A DNA stretch of 64,000 nucleotides from Alphaproteobacteria bacterium (GCA_028281925.1 JANQIX010000003.1:1-64000), one strand, 5' to 3'; positions 1 to 11,558 are shown, numbered from the stretch's first letter. The notes: generated by a model not told the origin, from the letters alone. Numbers and translations: made by a program.

Positions 1-378
1 ACAGTCGCCACGGCTACGCTGCAGTGCACGTTTGGAGCGGCGCCGTGGGTATTCACCGTGCTGCCGAAAAGCCGAACCATGTGCGGGGGCATGCCGGCCG
101 CCAACATCATGGACAACATCCCCATGATGAACATCGTGCCTTTCGGCGTGTGCTCCAGCCTCAGCAATCCGACCGTCGCGTCGGCTACCTCCGCGGCCCT
201 CGGCGTGCTGACGCCGATGCCATGCATTCCGGTGACCCTCGCTCCCTGGGCCCCTGGTTCGCCGACGACGCTGATCGGCGGCATGCCGGCTCTCAGCAAC
301 TCATCGAAATGCACCTGCAACTGGGGCGGCGTGATCAGCATCACCGCCCCCGGCCAGTTCACGACTCAGATCAAGTAG
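1..378 (+). CDS. PAAR-like protein, DUF4280 family (5' end outside window)
   Basis: The frame is open from the first base, so the gene begins before the window; 125 codons are visible. The visible part carries the family's conserved pieces in order: a Cys near the start (LQCTFG), PAANIMDNIPM, PFGVCSS, ALGVLTPMPC, a proline-rich APWAPGSPT, ALSNSSKC and a WGGVISI tail. DUF4280 proteins are PAAR-like spike-tip or cargo proteins that sit on VgrG in type VI-like contractile secretion systems. No effector or immunity gene can be seen downstream, and the partner genes, if any, lie to the left. The family call is firm; the secretion role is from family knowledge. Confidence 0.85.
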   Translation, partial: TVATATLQCTFGAAPWVFTVLPKSRTMCGGMPAANIMDNIPMMNIVPFGVCSSLSNPTVASATSAALGVLTPMPCIPVTLAPWAPGSPTTLIGGMPALSNSSKCTCNWGGVISITAPGQFTTQIK

Positions 379-1455
379 GCACCGCTGAGAGAGGCGGTGA
401 CAGCGGTCGCTCGCGCATTTGGCGGCCCGGCTGCGCGCTCTCTTCATCGCCATGGCGTTGCCGCCGCCCGCCAAGGCCCTTGAGCTGTCTTCATCCGGCA
501 TTTCCCGAATGATCGGTCTGCTTGGAGGGTTCGGCCATGTGGAGCAAACTTCTAAACCTCTGCTGCCTCGGTTGGTTGTCGTGTGGTGGGAGCTGGTCGT
601 GAAGAGCCCGCGACACGGGCTGTGCCGGCTGATTGTGGTACGATGCCGCTATCAAAGACTGTCCTCGAAAAGGAATCTCTTACTCGTTAGGTCCGGAAAC
701 ACTGTTCGTAGCACTTCCGGGCATTCGGCTTCGATCCCTTGCGCTTCTGAGGAGTTGCGGGCGTAGTCAATTCGCTCGTCAGGACCGCGATCGGGAGAAG
801 CTGAGGCCACCGCGCGGGTCCGCTTTATCGACATGGATCTCCTGGTTGACGGTGTCTATGGTCTCAGCCTGCAGCGCGCCCGCAATCCGCTTTGACTCAT
901 GCACCGAACCTGTGGCTGTCGGCGAAGCCCAAGTAGCCTTGAGCCTCGACTGATTGCACGAGAAAGTCCCAAATCCACGAGCCGATTTTCCATAAGATAA
1001 ATTATGCGGCATCGGATTGTTAGCGCAAAGCTAGAATGTCTCACTTGTGCAAATCAGAAGCCCGGAAGCTCTACCGTCGGGTGACCCAAAGTTCGGGTAC
1101 AGAGCAGACGCCCGGAAACTCCACCGTCGGGCGATCCAAAGAATGGTCTCACCTCAGAAACCCGAAGACTCTCACTATCGCTGCGGGACCAACGGGGAGC
1201 ATGTGTGGACGGCCCCCTGTTGGCAAGATGCTGGAACGCTTCTGACGGCTCGGTCGGCTGCGAGCATGTGTCCGGCCTTTTTGATGCGGGACACAGACCC
1301 GCGGGCCTTGATGAGTTCCGCGAACGAGATCCCAAACAGGTCATCGCGCTTCCATGCACAGCTCCCCAAGGCGGGTTGTTCTCGTCGTCGGATCGACCGC
1401 GTCGCCATCACGCTATCTGCACCTCACCGGTTCGAGTTCCCTTTGTTGAGCTCGC
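379..1455. other. about 1.1 kb without a supported gene
   Basis: No reading frame here looks like a known family or is clearly better than chance at this GC content. A 21-codon lipoprotein-like leader (538-603, MWSKLLNLCCLGWLSC) stops early and may be the remnant of a gene that followed the DUF4280 gene. The stretch also holds a 50-bp-period degenerate repeat and ends at a decayed transposase, so it is probably rearranged DNA. Confidence 0.5.
1060..1210. repeat. degenerate tandem repeat, 50-bp period
   Basis: The motif cccggaag/aactc..accgtcggg starts at 1061 and 1111, and a weaker form (cccgaagactctcac) starts at 1161, giving an exact 50-base period. The first two copies also share the following ga(c/t)ccaaag. 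Each copy can fold through its ccg..cgg ends. The period is not a multiple of three, so the repeat does not look like coding sequence. Confidence 0.55.
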
Positions 1456-2103
1456 TCAGCGTGCCGGCGCCGGCTGAAAGGCGCCGCCTCGCGCCATGAT
1501 GGCCCAGGCAATGCGGGCGAGCTTGTTCGCCAGCGACAGGGCGACCACATTGTATGGCTTGCGCCCTTTCAATCAATCCGCCCAGGAATGCAAGGTCGAT
1601 GCGGCTGCTCGACGGCTTCCGGCGTAGCGCAGAACCGCTGTGGCACCAACTACCAGGAGACGACGCAGATAAGGGGCGCCCTGCTTCGAGATCCGGCCGA
1701 GCCGCTGTTTGCCGCCGCTGGAACTGTCACGTGGCGTGAGCCCGAGCCAAGCCGCCAGATGCCGCCCTGAGCGAAACAGTGACGGGTCGGGGATCGATGC
1801 CGCCAGCGCGCTCGCCGTGATCGGCTCGATACCGGGGATCGTTGTAAGACGACGGCTGATCGCGTTGGTGCGGTGCCACGCCTTGATCGCCGCTTCGAGG
1901 TCTCGGGCGGCGGCACCCAGGGCGCGGATCTGCTCCACCAGCGGCAACAGCGCGGTGCGTGCCAGCGGAGGGATCAGGTCGAAGTCCTTGTCCTCTACAA
2001 AAGCGGCCAGAAGGCGGCGGATCTGCCGGTTGTCCCGACTGCGCTTGGCCAGTCGGCGTAGCTCGGCGGCGTCATAGTCATCTCGCAGTTGAGCGGTCGA
2101 CAT
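1456..2103 (-). pseudogene. chimeric, broken IS110-type transposase
   Basis: From about residue 35 on the frame encodes the C-terminal (transposase_20) part of an IS110-family transposase, with a helix-hairpin-helix-like TIPGIEPITASALAA, the LAAWLGLTP region and KQRLGRISKQG. The first 33 residues instead resemble the start of an IS630-type transposase (RDDYDAAELRRLAKRSRD). An in-frame TGA at 1573-1575 cuts the reading frame; translation past it in the same frame gives the expected IS110 end (KPYNVVALSLANKLARIAW) up to a second stop at 1456. So it combines an N-terminal swap with a nonsense mutation and is almost certainly inactive. No terminal repeats were identified. Confidence 0.8.
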
Positions 2104-2194
2104 GGCGAACCTCCTTCGCCACCCTATGAATCACGCCGCGCCGAGAAAGGGAATCCCTCCCGAGTCACAACCTCATTCCGTTGGTACTAGGTGC

Positions 2195-2647
2195 TCAGTA
2201 GCTCTTATAGGGAAGGAATTTGCCCGACATGGTCACTTGCACGCGATCCCCTTTGGGATCGGGGATGCGGGTGATGTCCATGTCGAAATCAATCGCCGAC
2301 ATGATGCCATCGCCGAATTCCTCCTCGATCAGTTCCTTCATGGTGGTGCCGTAGACCATGACGATCTCATATAGCCGATAGATCAGCGGGTCGGTGGGCA
2401 CGGCACTGGGCAGCGAACCGCGATAGGGCACCTTCATCAGCTGCGCGATCTCTTCTTCAGAGAAGTTGATCCCGATTGCTGCACCAGCCGCCTCAGCCTG
2501 CCCCTTGGTCAGCGAGATCTGGCCCATCAAAGCGGCGGTGGTCCATTCCTTTGACTGGCCGACGGCTTCGGCGATCTGGGACCAGGTGATGCCCTTCAGC
2601 GTCTTGTAGGCGATGACTTTCTCTGTGACTTCTTGCCGGGTGATCAT
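2195..2647 (-). CDS. cynS: cyanate hydratase (cyanase)
   Basis: Cyanase converts cyanate and bicarbonate to carbamate and CO2; carbamate decays to ammonia, so cyanate becomes a nitrogen source and is detoxified. The 150-residue length is normal for the decameric cytoplasmic enzyme. An N-terminal helix-turn-helix-like part (residues 1-75) precedes the catalytic domain. The catalytic residues are present: Arg91 and Glu94 in LIYRLYEIV and Ser117 in DGIMSAIDF. It is the last gene of the minus-strand operon; its ATG overlaps the stop of the transporter ATPase by four bases, implying translational coupling. Expression is expected from the sigma-54 promoter upstream of the operon. Confidence 0.97.
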   Translation of the reverse strand: MITRQEVTEKVIAYKTLKGITWSQIAEAVGQSKEWTTAALMGQISLTKGQAEAAGAAIGINFSEEEIAQLMKVPYRGSLPSAVPTDPLIYRLYEIVMVYGTTMKELIEEEFGDGIMSAIDFDMDITRIPDPKGDRVQVTMSGKFLPYKSY

Positions 2648-3642
2648 GACGCCTTCTTCTCCGTTGTCGCCGATTGATTGTCAGATGCCGCCGATAGGCG
2701 GGTCGCGGCCTGAGCGCCAGCCTGAGGCCGCGCCACGGGCGGGTTACGTGGATCAAAGCCGTCAGCCGCGATTTCCTTCGCAAAGGTCTTCGAACGGTTG
2801 ACCAGAAACTCAAGGAGGTGATTCCGCATCGGGTAGTAATTGGGATGGGTGTGCATGTCCGAGCGGGTGCGGTCGCCGGGCAAGGTGTTCTCGACGATCT
2901 CACACAGCCTTGCCCGCGGCCCATTTGTCATCAGCACGATGCGATCCGCCAGCAGGATGGCTTCGTCGACATCATGCGTGATCATGAAAACCGTTTGGTT
3001 GGTTGCCTGGCAGATGGACACCAACTCGTCCTGCAGGCTCCCCCGGGTCAGCGCGTCCAGCGCAGAAAATGGCTCGTCCATGAGCAGGATTTTCGGCTCT
3101 ATCGAAAACGCCCGCGCAATCCCAACACGCTGTTTCATGCCGCCGGAAAGCTGCGCCGGCTTCTTAGATTCCGAGCCGGTGAGATGCACCATATCGATGT
3201 ATTTCTGGCACTGCTCGATGGCCTTGGCCTTTGACCAGTTCCGCCAGCGCGATTTCACGGCAAACTCGATGTTGCCCATCGCCGTCATCCAAGGCATCAA
3301 CGCATGCCCCTGGAACACGACGGCACGGTCCAGGCTGGGGCCGGAGACCTCCTTCCCATCAACGAAGACGTAGCCGCTGCTGGGCTTGTCGAGACCTGCA
3401 AGAATGTTGAGAAGAGTCGTCTTGCCACAGCCGGAATGGCCGATCAGGCAAACGAATTCCCCCTCATGGGCGGTGAAGTTCACATCGCCGAAGACTTGAG
3501 TTTCCCCTTTCCCATTCGGGTTGGGGAAACGCCGTTCCAGCGCTTCGATCTGAATCATCTTGCGGGCGGGACGACTAGCCATGTTGGACACGGTCTCTCC
3601 TGCAGCGTTGGAAATGGGCAGCCGGACTGGTGTGGCGGTCAT
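2644..3642 (-). CDS. cynD: cyanate/nitrate-type ABC transporter ATP-binding protein
   Basis: Cytoplasmic ATPase that powers the neighbouring permease and binding protein. Walker [10 protein letters not shown] lies at residues 68-76, the ABC signature LSGG at 165-168, Walker [12 protein letters not shown] at 186-196 and the switch His in ITHDVDEA. Length 332 is longer than the usual 260-280 because of a C-terminal extension of about 60 residues rich in Pro, Ala and Gln with no recognised domain. It belongs to the NrtD/CynD group of the nitrate/sulfonate/taurine (Ssu/Tau) superfamily. The linked cyanase makes cyanate the likely substrate. The start is nine bases after the permease stop. Confidence 0.92.
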   Translation of the reverse strand: MTATPVRLPISNAAGETVSNMASRPARKMIQIEALERRFPNPNGKGETQVFGDVNFTAHEGEFVCLIGHSGCGKTTLLNILAGLDKPSSGYVFVDGKEVSGPSLDRAVVFQGHALMPWMTAMGNIEFAVKSRWRNWSKAKAIEQCQKYIDMVHLTGSESKKPAQLSGGMKQRVGIARAFSIEPKILLMDEPFSALDALTRGSLQDELVSICQATNQTVFMITHDVDEAILLADRIVLMTNGPRARLCEIVENTLPGDRTRSDMHTHPNYYPMRNHLLEFLVNRSKTFAKEIAADGFDPRNPPVARPQAGAQAATRLSAASDNQSATTEKKAS

Positions 3643-3651
3643 GGCGTCACC

Positions 3652-4659
3652 TCAATCGACATACGCAACCAGCCTGGCTGCTCGTGCCAGCGCCATGTCG
3701 AGCAGCATCCCGACAACGCCGATCAACAGAATGGCCACGATCATGCGATCGAGACGCAACCCGTTCCATTCGTTCCACACGACATAGCCGATGCCTGTGC
3801 CACCTACGAGCATCTCAGCGGCCACGATTACAAGCCACGCGATGCCGATTGAGATTCGCATGCCCGTCAAGATTGTCGGCGCGGCCGCAGGGAGGATCAC
3901 CCTGAAGGCGGTGCGCAGCGCGCTGACTTCAAGTGTCTTGGCGACGTTGAGCCATTCCTTGCGCACGGTGGCGACGCCGAATGCGGTGTTGATCAGCATC
4001 GGCCAAAGTGAACAGATGAAGATCACGAAGATCGATGAAATCTCGCTGTCGCCGATTGTGAACAACGCAATCGGCATCCAAGCGAGTGGCGAGATTGGCT
4101 TCAACACCTGGATGTACGGGTCTAGCGCCTGGTAGACGAGGGGCGACATGCCGATCGCGAAGCCGAGCGGGATCGCGACAAGAGCGGCAAGGAAATAGCC
4201 CAAGGCGACCCGCGCCAGGGAATAGCCCATCTGGATGCCGAGACCCATGTCATTGGTCCCCGCGACATAGAACGGGTCGGTAACGGCCGCCCAAAGGGCG
4301 TCACCGATTTGCATTGGAGAGGGGAACAGAGACCCCGGCGCCGGCGGGCTGTCGGCGCCAACCGCCGCGATGCCCAGCGCCTGGATGCCGCCCGCACCTT
4401 CGATCACCTCGCGGGATAGGCCGAGCCCGGCGATCTGCTCGAGTTGTGGAAAAGCAATACCTTCATTAGCGTAGTAGTCGATATCGGGCTCGATCATACC
4501 GAGCGACACGAGTTGCTCCCGTTCGGCGACGGTCAGAACTGTGGCCGACGGGCCGGTGTCAGGCTGAACTGTCAGGAGGTGCCATAGAAGAAGCCCGAAA
4601 AAGAAAAGCGCCAATGATAGGAGGGCGCTTTGGGCACTCGGATTCAGTTTCGCTATCAT
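3652..4659 (-). CDS. cynB: cyanate/nitrate-type ABC transporter permease
   Basis: Inner-membrane subunit of 335 residues. After an N-terminal membrane segment (about residues 12-32) there is an unusual periplasmic stretch of about 100 residues before the standard BPD_transp_1 core of five to six helices. The core shows the coupling-loop sequence GMRISIGIAW expected to touch the ATPase. This N-terminal insert is also seen in NrtB-like permeases. It lies between the binding protein (81 bases upstream) and the ATPase (9 bases downstream) and is transcribed with both. Confidence 0.9.
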   Translation of the reverse strand: MIAKLNPSAQSALLSLALFFFGLLLWHLLTVQPDTGPSATVLTVAEREQLVSLGMIEPDIDYYANEGIAFPQLEQIAGLGLSREVIEGAGGIQALGIAAVGADSPPAPGSLFPSPMQIGDALWAAVTDPFYVAGTNDMGLGIQMGYSLARVALGYFLAALVAIPLGFAIGMSPLVYQALDPYIQVLKPISPLAWMPIALFTIGDSEISSIFVIFICSLWPMLINTAFGVATVRKEWLNVAKTLEVSALRTAFRVILPAAAPTILTGMRISIGIAWLVIVAAEMLVGGTGIGYVVWNEWNGLRLDRMIVAILLIGVVGMLLDMALARAARLVAYVD

Positions 4660-4740
4660 TGGCTCGCCCGCAAAGACATCGTCGGTCCGTTAGGAGGGCG
4701 GCAAGGCCGCAAGCTTTTCGGCCTTGCCGCACCGCCTGGC

Positions 4741-6162
4741 TTAAGTGCGGCGGATCGCGAAGCTGTCGATGAACTCCTGCGCGTTGGCGGGGTCGAACGT
4801 GCGACCCTGCACCTCGACAGGGGCGTTGACGTCCTGGTCAACGTCGGAAAACACGACGTCGCCTTCCGCCATCATGTCGCGCATCAGCCCCGTCGTCCGG
4901 GTCGTCATGACGAGTTCCTGTGCGAGATCGGTGTACTGCGCATCGGTCGGGATGTACCCCCAACGCCGCATCTGCGAGAGCACCCACACACCCATCGTCT
5001 GCGTGGGCAGCGGCATGAAAGAGATGCGGTCCGGGACATTGCGAATGTTCCCCAGGCCATCGGGGAAGACGCCGGTGAGGATCTGCCGCAGGATTTCAAC
5101 AGGTTGGTTAAGATAGTTCGCCGGTGCCATGGACTCGGCGAAAGCAATCCTCCCCTCGGGTGTTTCGGCTGCAGCGGTCGCTTCGAGAACGGCCGTCGTT
5201 AGCGCGATGAAGGTGTTGGGGTTTTCTTCAATGAATGTTTCGGACAATCCGAGCACACAACATGGATGCTGGCGCCAGAGATCCAGTGTGAGTTTATAGA
5301 TGAACCCGACCCCATCGTAGACGGCGCGCTGGCAGAATGGGTCAGGGGCGAGATACCCGTCAATGTTGCCGGCTCTCAGATTGGCCACCATTTCCGGCGG
5401 TGGCGTAACGCGGATCTGAATGTCGCGGTCGGGGTCGAGCCCCGCCTCGGCCACATAGGTCCGCAGGAGAAGGTTGTGCATCGAGTATTCGAACGGAACG
5501 GCGAAACGGAACCCTTGCCACAATGTCGGATCGAGTTTGTCTGCGTGCTCTGTGGCCAGGACAATCGCTTGGCCATTGGTATTGACGTTGGAGACCACAC
5601 GCCAAGGCTGCGCGGTTGACCCGATACCGAGCGACATCGCCATAGGCATCGGGAACAAGAGGTGGGACCCGTCATACTCTCCGTTTAGGCACTTATCGCG
5701 GGCAACGGCCCAGCCGGCGGTCTTCACAATATCCACGTCAAGCCCATACCGACTGTAGAAGCCAAGGGCATGGCCACCGATGATCGGCGTCGCGCAGGTT
5801 ATCGGCACAAAGCCGATGGTCAGCGAGCGTTTCTCCAGATTGCGCATGGCCTCTTCGGCCATCGCCTGTAGCGCCGTGAATGGGAACAGGCCGGCCACGG
5901 CGGCCGCGGCGGTGGTGACGCCAACTCTTCTCAGGAAGGCGCGGCGCGAACTATCGGTCTTGAACAGCCCCTGCATCGCGGCGCTTTCCAGCGCCCGCGC
6001 CATGCCGGACTCCGGCGTAACTGCCTCCGCATCGCGCTTGCGCAGAAGGGCAGAGTCTTCCGCACTAAGCCCCGCATAGGGGTCTTCCGCCGGCTTACTG
6101 GCCTCACCGCACTCATTCCACACATCGATGTTGGGATTGAATGGGTCCTTGAAGTGGGTCAT
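4741..6162 (-). CDS. cynA: cyanate/nitrate-type ABC transporter substrate-binding protein, Tat-exported
   Basis: Periplasmic binding protein of the NrtA/CmpA/CynA family. The ATG at 6162 is preferred because a GGAG ribosome-binding site sits seven bases before it; an ATG six bases further upstream is too close. A cytoplasmic-like leader of about 70 residues precedes a twin-arginine signal (SSRRAFLRRVG followed by an Ala-rich hydrophobic run ending near LQAMA), so the protein should be exported folded by Tat. The mature part contains the typical TIGFVPITCATPIIGGHA start and GYLAPDPF region. As first gene of the operon it is directly behind the predicted sigma-54 promoter. Ligand identity is inferred from the cyanase. 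Confidence 0.9.
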   Translation of the reverse strand: MTHFKDPFNPNIDVWNECGEASKPAEDPYAGLSAEDSALLRKRDAEAVTPESGMARALESAAMQGLFKTDSSRRAFLRRVGVTTAAAAVAGLFPFTALQAMAEEAMRNLEKRSLTIGFVPITCATPIIGGHALGFYSRYGLDVDIVKTAGWAVARDKCLNGEYDGSHLLFPMPMAMSLGIGSTAQPWRVVSNVNTNGQAIVLATEHADKLDPTLWQGFRFAVPFEYSMHNLLLRTYVAEAGLDPDRDIQIRVTPPPEMVANLRAGNIDGYLAPDPFCQRAVYDGVGFIYKLTLDLWRQHPCCVLGLSETFIEENPNTFIALTTAVLEATAAAETPEGRIAFAESMAPANYLNQPVEILRQILTGVFPDGLGNIRNVPDRISFMPLPTQTMGVWVLSQMRRWGYIPTDAQYTDLAQELVMTTRTTGLMRDMMAEGDVVFSDVDQDVNAPVEVQGRTFDPANAQEFIDSFAIRRT

Positions 6163-6260
6163 GCACATACTCCTCTGGTCAGCCAGTAATGTCCGGGTCG
6201 CCTCAAGCCTTGATGGGGGGAAGGCGCAAAAGGGCGCGACAACACCGCACTGCAGCTATC

Positions 6261-6275
6261 GCAAAGGGCGTGCCA
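6261..6275 (-). promoter_or_regulatory. sigma-54 promoter of the cyanate operon
   Basis: On the minus strand the sequence reads TGGCAC-N5-TTGC (TGGCACGCCCTTTGC), a full match to the -24/-12 consensus with correct spacing. It lies about 100 bases before the start of the binding-protein gene and faces it. The divergent gene encodes a sigma-54-dependent activator, which makes a functional pairing very likely. Confidence 0.9.
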
Positions 6276-6339
6276 GATCCGCGCGTCACAAACAGATGAA
6301 CAGAATCAGATCTTTAGAGTCGCACGGCCAGAGACCCAG

Positions 6340-6387
6340 AAATTACGAAATTTGGTAATTTACGATTTCTCATAATGCGTTTTATGA
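6340..6387. promoter_or_regulatory. inverted repeats, candidate activator sites
   Basis: Two AT-rich inverted repeats lie in the divergent region: AAATTAC (6340-6346) with GTAATTT (6355-6361), and TCATAA (6370-6375) with TTATGA (6382-6387). They are roughly 90-140 bases upstream of the expected start of the cyanate operon, the usual distance for an enhancer bound by a sigma-54 activator. They also lie just before the activator gene and could serve autoregulation. Confidence 0.5.
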
Positions 6388-6458
6388 TTCTTTGGGATTC
6401 GGACGTGTCGGTGACGGCAGGACCGCGGCTCGACGAGCCCGAATGACAGGAGGGAAGG

Positions 6459-8453
<1,995 letters not shown>

Positions 8454-8842
8454 CTTATGGCCTTCCCCGGGCGATCGTAGACCCGGGTCTATGCGGTCTG
8501 AATCTCGGCCGGCGCGAGTGTGATAAATTGTGCCCCCGAGCGGAGAACAGGTCTCGCATTGCGGCCTTGCGTATCGCTGGGCACTTCGCAGAAAGACTGC
8601 CACGGCGATGCAACACCAAAGGCATTGTCGACAGGTTCGAGCAGACCTTGCATGGCAGGCTTCGCGGACATCTCATCGTGTCCCACAGCTGCGTCGGGTT
8701 TGGCGCCTCGCCGTAGACGGTCCTAGGATCAGTTAACCTCCGTGACTCTGTAAACACGAGCCTTGCAGGCTCTGGCCGGTCTTCCGACTGATACTGACAG
8801 GCCACGCTCCCGCCGAAGCCCAGACCAACCATGAGTTAACAT
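8454..8842. other. gap without a supported gene
   Basis: No frame resembles a known protein. A self-complementary CCCGGG pair about 15 bases after the activator stop could form a short hairpin but lacks a T run. The right edge meets the broken end of the exbB-like gene, so a deletion or insertion junction lies near 8875. Confidence 0.4.
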
Positions 8843-9418
8843 TCAACCCGGACCACGCGGTGGGGGCTGGTCAATGCCGCCGGACAGGATCGACGGTTCG
8901 GCCCGGCTGCCGGATGCTTCCAACTGCTGAAAGGCCTCGATCATCCCCCAAACCGTGCCGAAAAGGCCCAGCAGCGGTGCCAGCGACGCGGTAATCTCTA
9001 GGATCCGGATATTGGTCTGCAGGCGTTCGGTGGTCTCGTCGATTTGGCGCTGCGCCTCGTCGCAGGCCTGGTCACGGTCATGGCCGGCAATCAGCGCGTC
9101 CAAGGCGTTCGCCACAATCCCTGCGGCAGCCCCCCTGCCCGAGCTGGCGACAGCAGCGGCCCAGTCGGGCTGACCCCACCGCAACAGGGCGATGGCATCG
9201 TGCGCACGGCTTCGCCGCCAGACGCCGAGCCGGAGGAACTGGCCGGCCTTCACGAAGGCCGTTGCCAGCATCAGCACCGACAGCCCGGCAAGGATCAGAG
9301 CGACCGAACCGCCGGCATCGACGAAGGCGGCCAGAGCGTCGAACCCGGCCAGCGGCGTGGCCGCAGCTGCACCGGGCTCGGTTGTCGAAGTCGGTTCCAC
9401 TGTCTTGCTTGCCGCCAA
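8843..9418 (-). pseudogene. truncated ExbB/TolQ/MotA-family proton channel
   Basis: The N-terminal two thirds match an inner-membrane MotA/TolQ/ExbB protein: a first helix (SVALILAGLSVLMLATAF), a cytoplasmic domain, and the conserved second helix region beginning with ASLAPLLGLFGTVWGMIEAF. Homologues continue after SILSGGI with a third helix; here that motif is followed by only nine unrelated residues and a stop. The essential third helix is therefore missing, and breakage lies near 8875. No ExbD or TonB gene is adjacent. The protein normally forms the proton channel that energises TonB. Confidence 0.75.
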
Positions 9419-9438
9419 TCCATGCTATGCGCGCGGCA

Positions 9439-9917
9439 TCACTTGAGCAATGCGACGTCGGTTCGTGAGCTGGGCTCGATCAGGCTAAGGAATCCGCCGG
9501 GGCCATCGGGCCCGCCCTCACAGGCGATCACAGCGTTGATCAGCACGCGCCCTATGCCGTCGCAAGCCATCGCCGGCACTTCGAACACGATCAGGCTGGT
9601 GTTGCCCGGCAACAGGGGTGAGGCGTCGATGGCCAGCCTGTCGGCGACGATGCCGTCGGCGTCGAGCATCACCATGTCAAGCCGGAACTCGCCAGCGTTA
9701 GGGCCGTGCCGTTCACCAGCACCAGATTGGGCCGGCAGGCTTCCCCGGCTGGCTCTAACCGATTCAGCTCCACACGGATCACCTCGCCCTGTTCGCACCC
9801 CACGGCGCCCCCGGAGCACGCGTCGTCGGCCAGTGCCGGAGCGGCAAAGGCGAACAGCGCCAGCCCGAACGCGGCGCAGCGGCGCAACACGCTTTCTCTT
9901 GTAAGCACTCGGTTCAT
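9439..9917 (-). pseudogene. secreted protein of unknown function, frameshifted
   Basis: The ATG at 9917 opens a frame with a clean signal peptide (CAAFGLALFAFAAPALADD), which runs to NGTALTLAS near 9690. It then falls out of frame, while the other frame carries on with FRLDMVMLDADGIVADRL to the stop at 9439. Joined, the two give one protein of about 158 residues with paired cysteines, ending 20 bases before the exbB-like gene. A single-base indel near 9690 explains it; this is either a real mutation or a sequencing error. The family is not recognised, but its position suggests an accessory to the ExbB-type system. Confidence 0.6.
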
Positions 9918-10152
9918 CGGCCCCCTGAAGTCCCCTCTATGTGCCGGCTTTGCCGTTCGTGCCGCGGCGGGACCGACTGAGGCTTGGGGTTTGCCGAAGC
10001 GCGTTTTCGGCAAGATTACAAGCCAGTCTCATTCTCGATCTTCCATCGCCGGAGCGAAGGGAGAAAACGCCGCACCCCTGCACCGCGGCCACATCCCCGA
10101 CCATTTCCAGTGGTCCGCATAGAACCCATATAGACGGCGTATGGAGGTGGAG

Positions 10153-10674
10153 ATGGATCGATCATTGAAGCGCTTCCGTCCGATCGTCATTGCCGGTGCC
10201 CTGGTCCTTGCCGCGTGCGGTACGCCTACGGCCTATCAGCCGGAGGCGAAGGGTCTGGGGTATTCCGAGCAGGCGATCGAAGAGGACCGATACCGGGTCA
10301 CATTCGTCGGCAACTCGCTGACACCGCGCGAGACGGTGGAAAACTATCTGCTCTATCGCGCCGCCGAGGTGACGCTTGAGCACGGCTTCGACCATTTCGT
10401 GGTGGTCGATGAAGAGACGGAACGGACCACGATCTACTATTCGACGGTCACGGGTCTGGGCGGATACCGCAGTTTCAATTCCTTCCGGAACAGCTATCCG
10501 TTTGGGGTCAGCGGCCTCGGAACGGCCACGGTCCGCCCGCGGGACCGCTACACGGCGTTTGCCAACATCGTGATGCGCGATGGGCAGAAACCCGAAGACG
10601 ACCCGAGCGCTTATGACGCCCGCGATGTGCTGGAGCGTCTTGCGCCGACGATCGTGCGGGAACAGGCATCCTGA
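10153..10674 (+). CDS. outer-membrane lipoprotein of unknown function
   Basis: Starting at ATG 10153, placed by a GGAGG five bases upstream, the 173-residue product has a lipoprotein signal peptide with lipobox LAAC around residue 22. A conserved motif of the CC0125-like family follows (GYSEQAIEEDRYRVTFVGN), where proteins of this kind sit in envelope clusters. No enzyme motif is seen. It stands alone: a decayed gene on the other strand lies 236 bases to the left and a gap lies to the right. Confidence 0.75.
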   Translation: MDRSLKRFRPIVIAGALVLAACGTPTAYQPEAKGLGYSEQAIEEDRYRVTFVGNSLTPRETVENYLLYRAAEVTLEHGFDHFVVVDEETERTTIYYSTVTGLGGYRSFNSFRNSYPFGVSGLGTATVRPRDRYTAFANIVMRDGQKPEDDPSAYDARDVLERLAPTIVREQAS

Positions 10675-11558
10675 CACCGGAGACAGCCGCACCTGTCTCT
10701 TGCCGGTGCAGCCCTTCGATCGAGGGAACTTGATGGGCCGCTCCGCGCGCAGGATCGCGGCCGATCACCCGGCCTGTCCGGTGCGGGCAAAGCCGTGAAC
10801 CAGTCCTGGCGCAAGTCGGTTGCGGATGAAGGCGACCATTGAAAGAAGCTTGTAGAAGCGGGTACGCCCGGGAGAGGGATCCGCGTAGGTCTGGACCCAT
10901 CTGACATCCAGGCCATGCGCGTGCGACCGGAAATGCGGCACCTTGTCGACGCTGATGCCCCAGGGCATGCGCGGGGCGGCGGCGATCCGCTTTACACTGA
11001 ACGGCTTGTCCAATCGCCAGGTCAGGGCTTTGCGCGGCAGAGTGTCTGAGGGCGCGCGGCGCATACTGGGGTCCCGTGTGGACTTCCCGGCCGGTACCGA
11101 ACCCGTGCCCAGCCCGGTGGATGACATTCAGCATCGAATGTGTATGCCCTTGAAATGCGGGACAAGCCATTGATTTTGAACGGAAATTAGCAGGAACTCA
11201 GGGATGCTGATCGGCGACGGTCAGATTATCACGCCTTTTCAACGGCTTGTCCCATTCGGCCGTGGACCCCCCATGCGATGCCGATTCACACGACACCCGA
11301 CTGGCTCGTCCGGGAGACACCCGGCGTCCGCGTGGTCCGGCTCGGCGGGGGCATCGCCAAAAAGCATCCATCTCGGCATCCGCAAGGGCACGCGTCCCGA
11401 CTACTTTTCGGGTTTCGTTGACCTTGCGCGGAAAGGCGCGTTTTGATGAGATTCATGCGGCAGCGACGCGGATGGGCTGGCCTTGGCAAAGGCGCGGTTC
11501 GAAACGCCCGCGCCGCATGACATTGAGATCCAAGGGACAAGCATCAGAGGGGAAAGCA
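10675..11558. other. 0.9 kb without a supported gene
   Basis: Several frames are open but none shows a recognisable family. A minus-strand frame at 10765-11127 has a plausible protein-like tail (VPHFRSHAHGLDVRWVQTYADP) and could be the remnant of a real gene. A 47-codon plus-strand frame (11278-11421) begins MPIHTTPDWLVRETPG but stops. I regard the stretch as rearranged or degraded sequence. Confidence 0.4.

Noticed and set aside
10765..11127. Minus-strand 120-codon frame as a gene
   Set aside because: Its tail looks somewhat protein-like, but it has no family, start signal or partner; kept only as a note on the gap.
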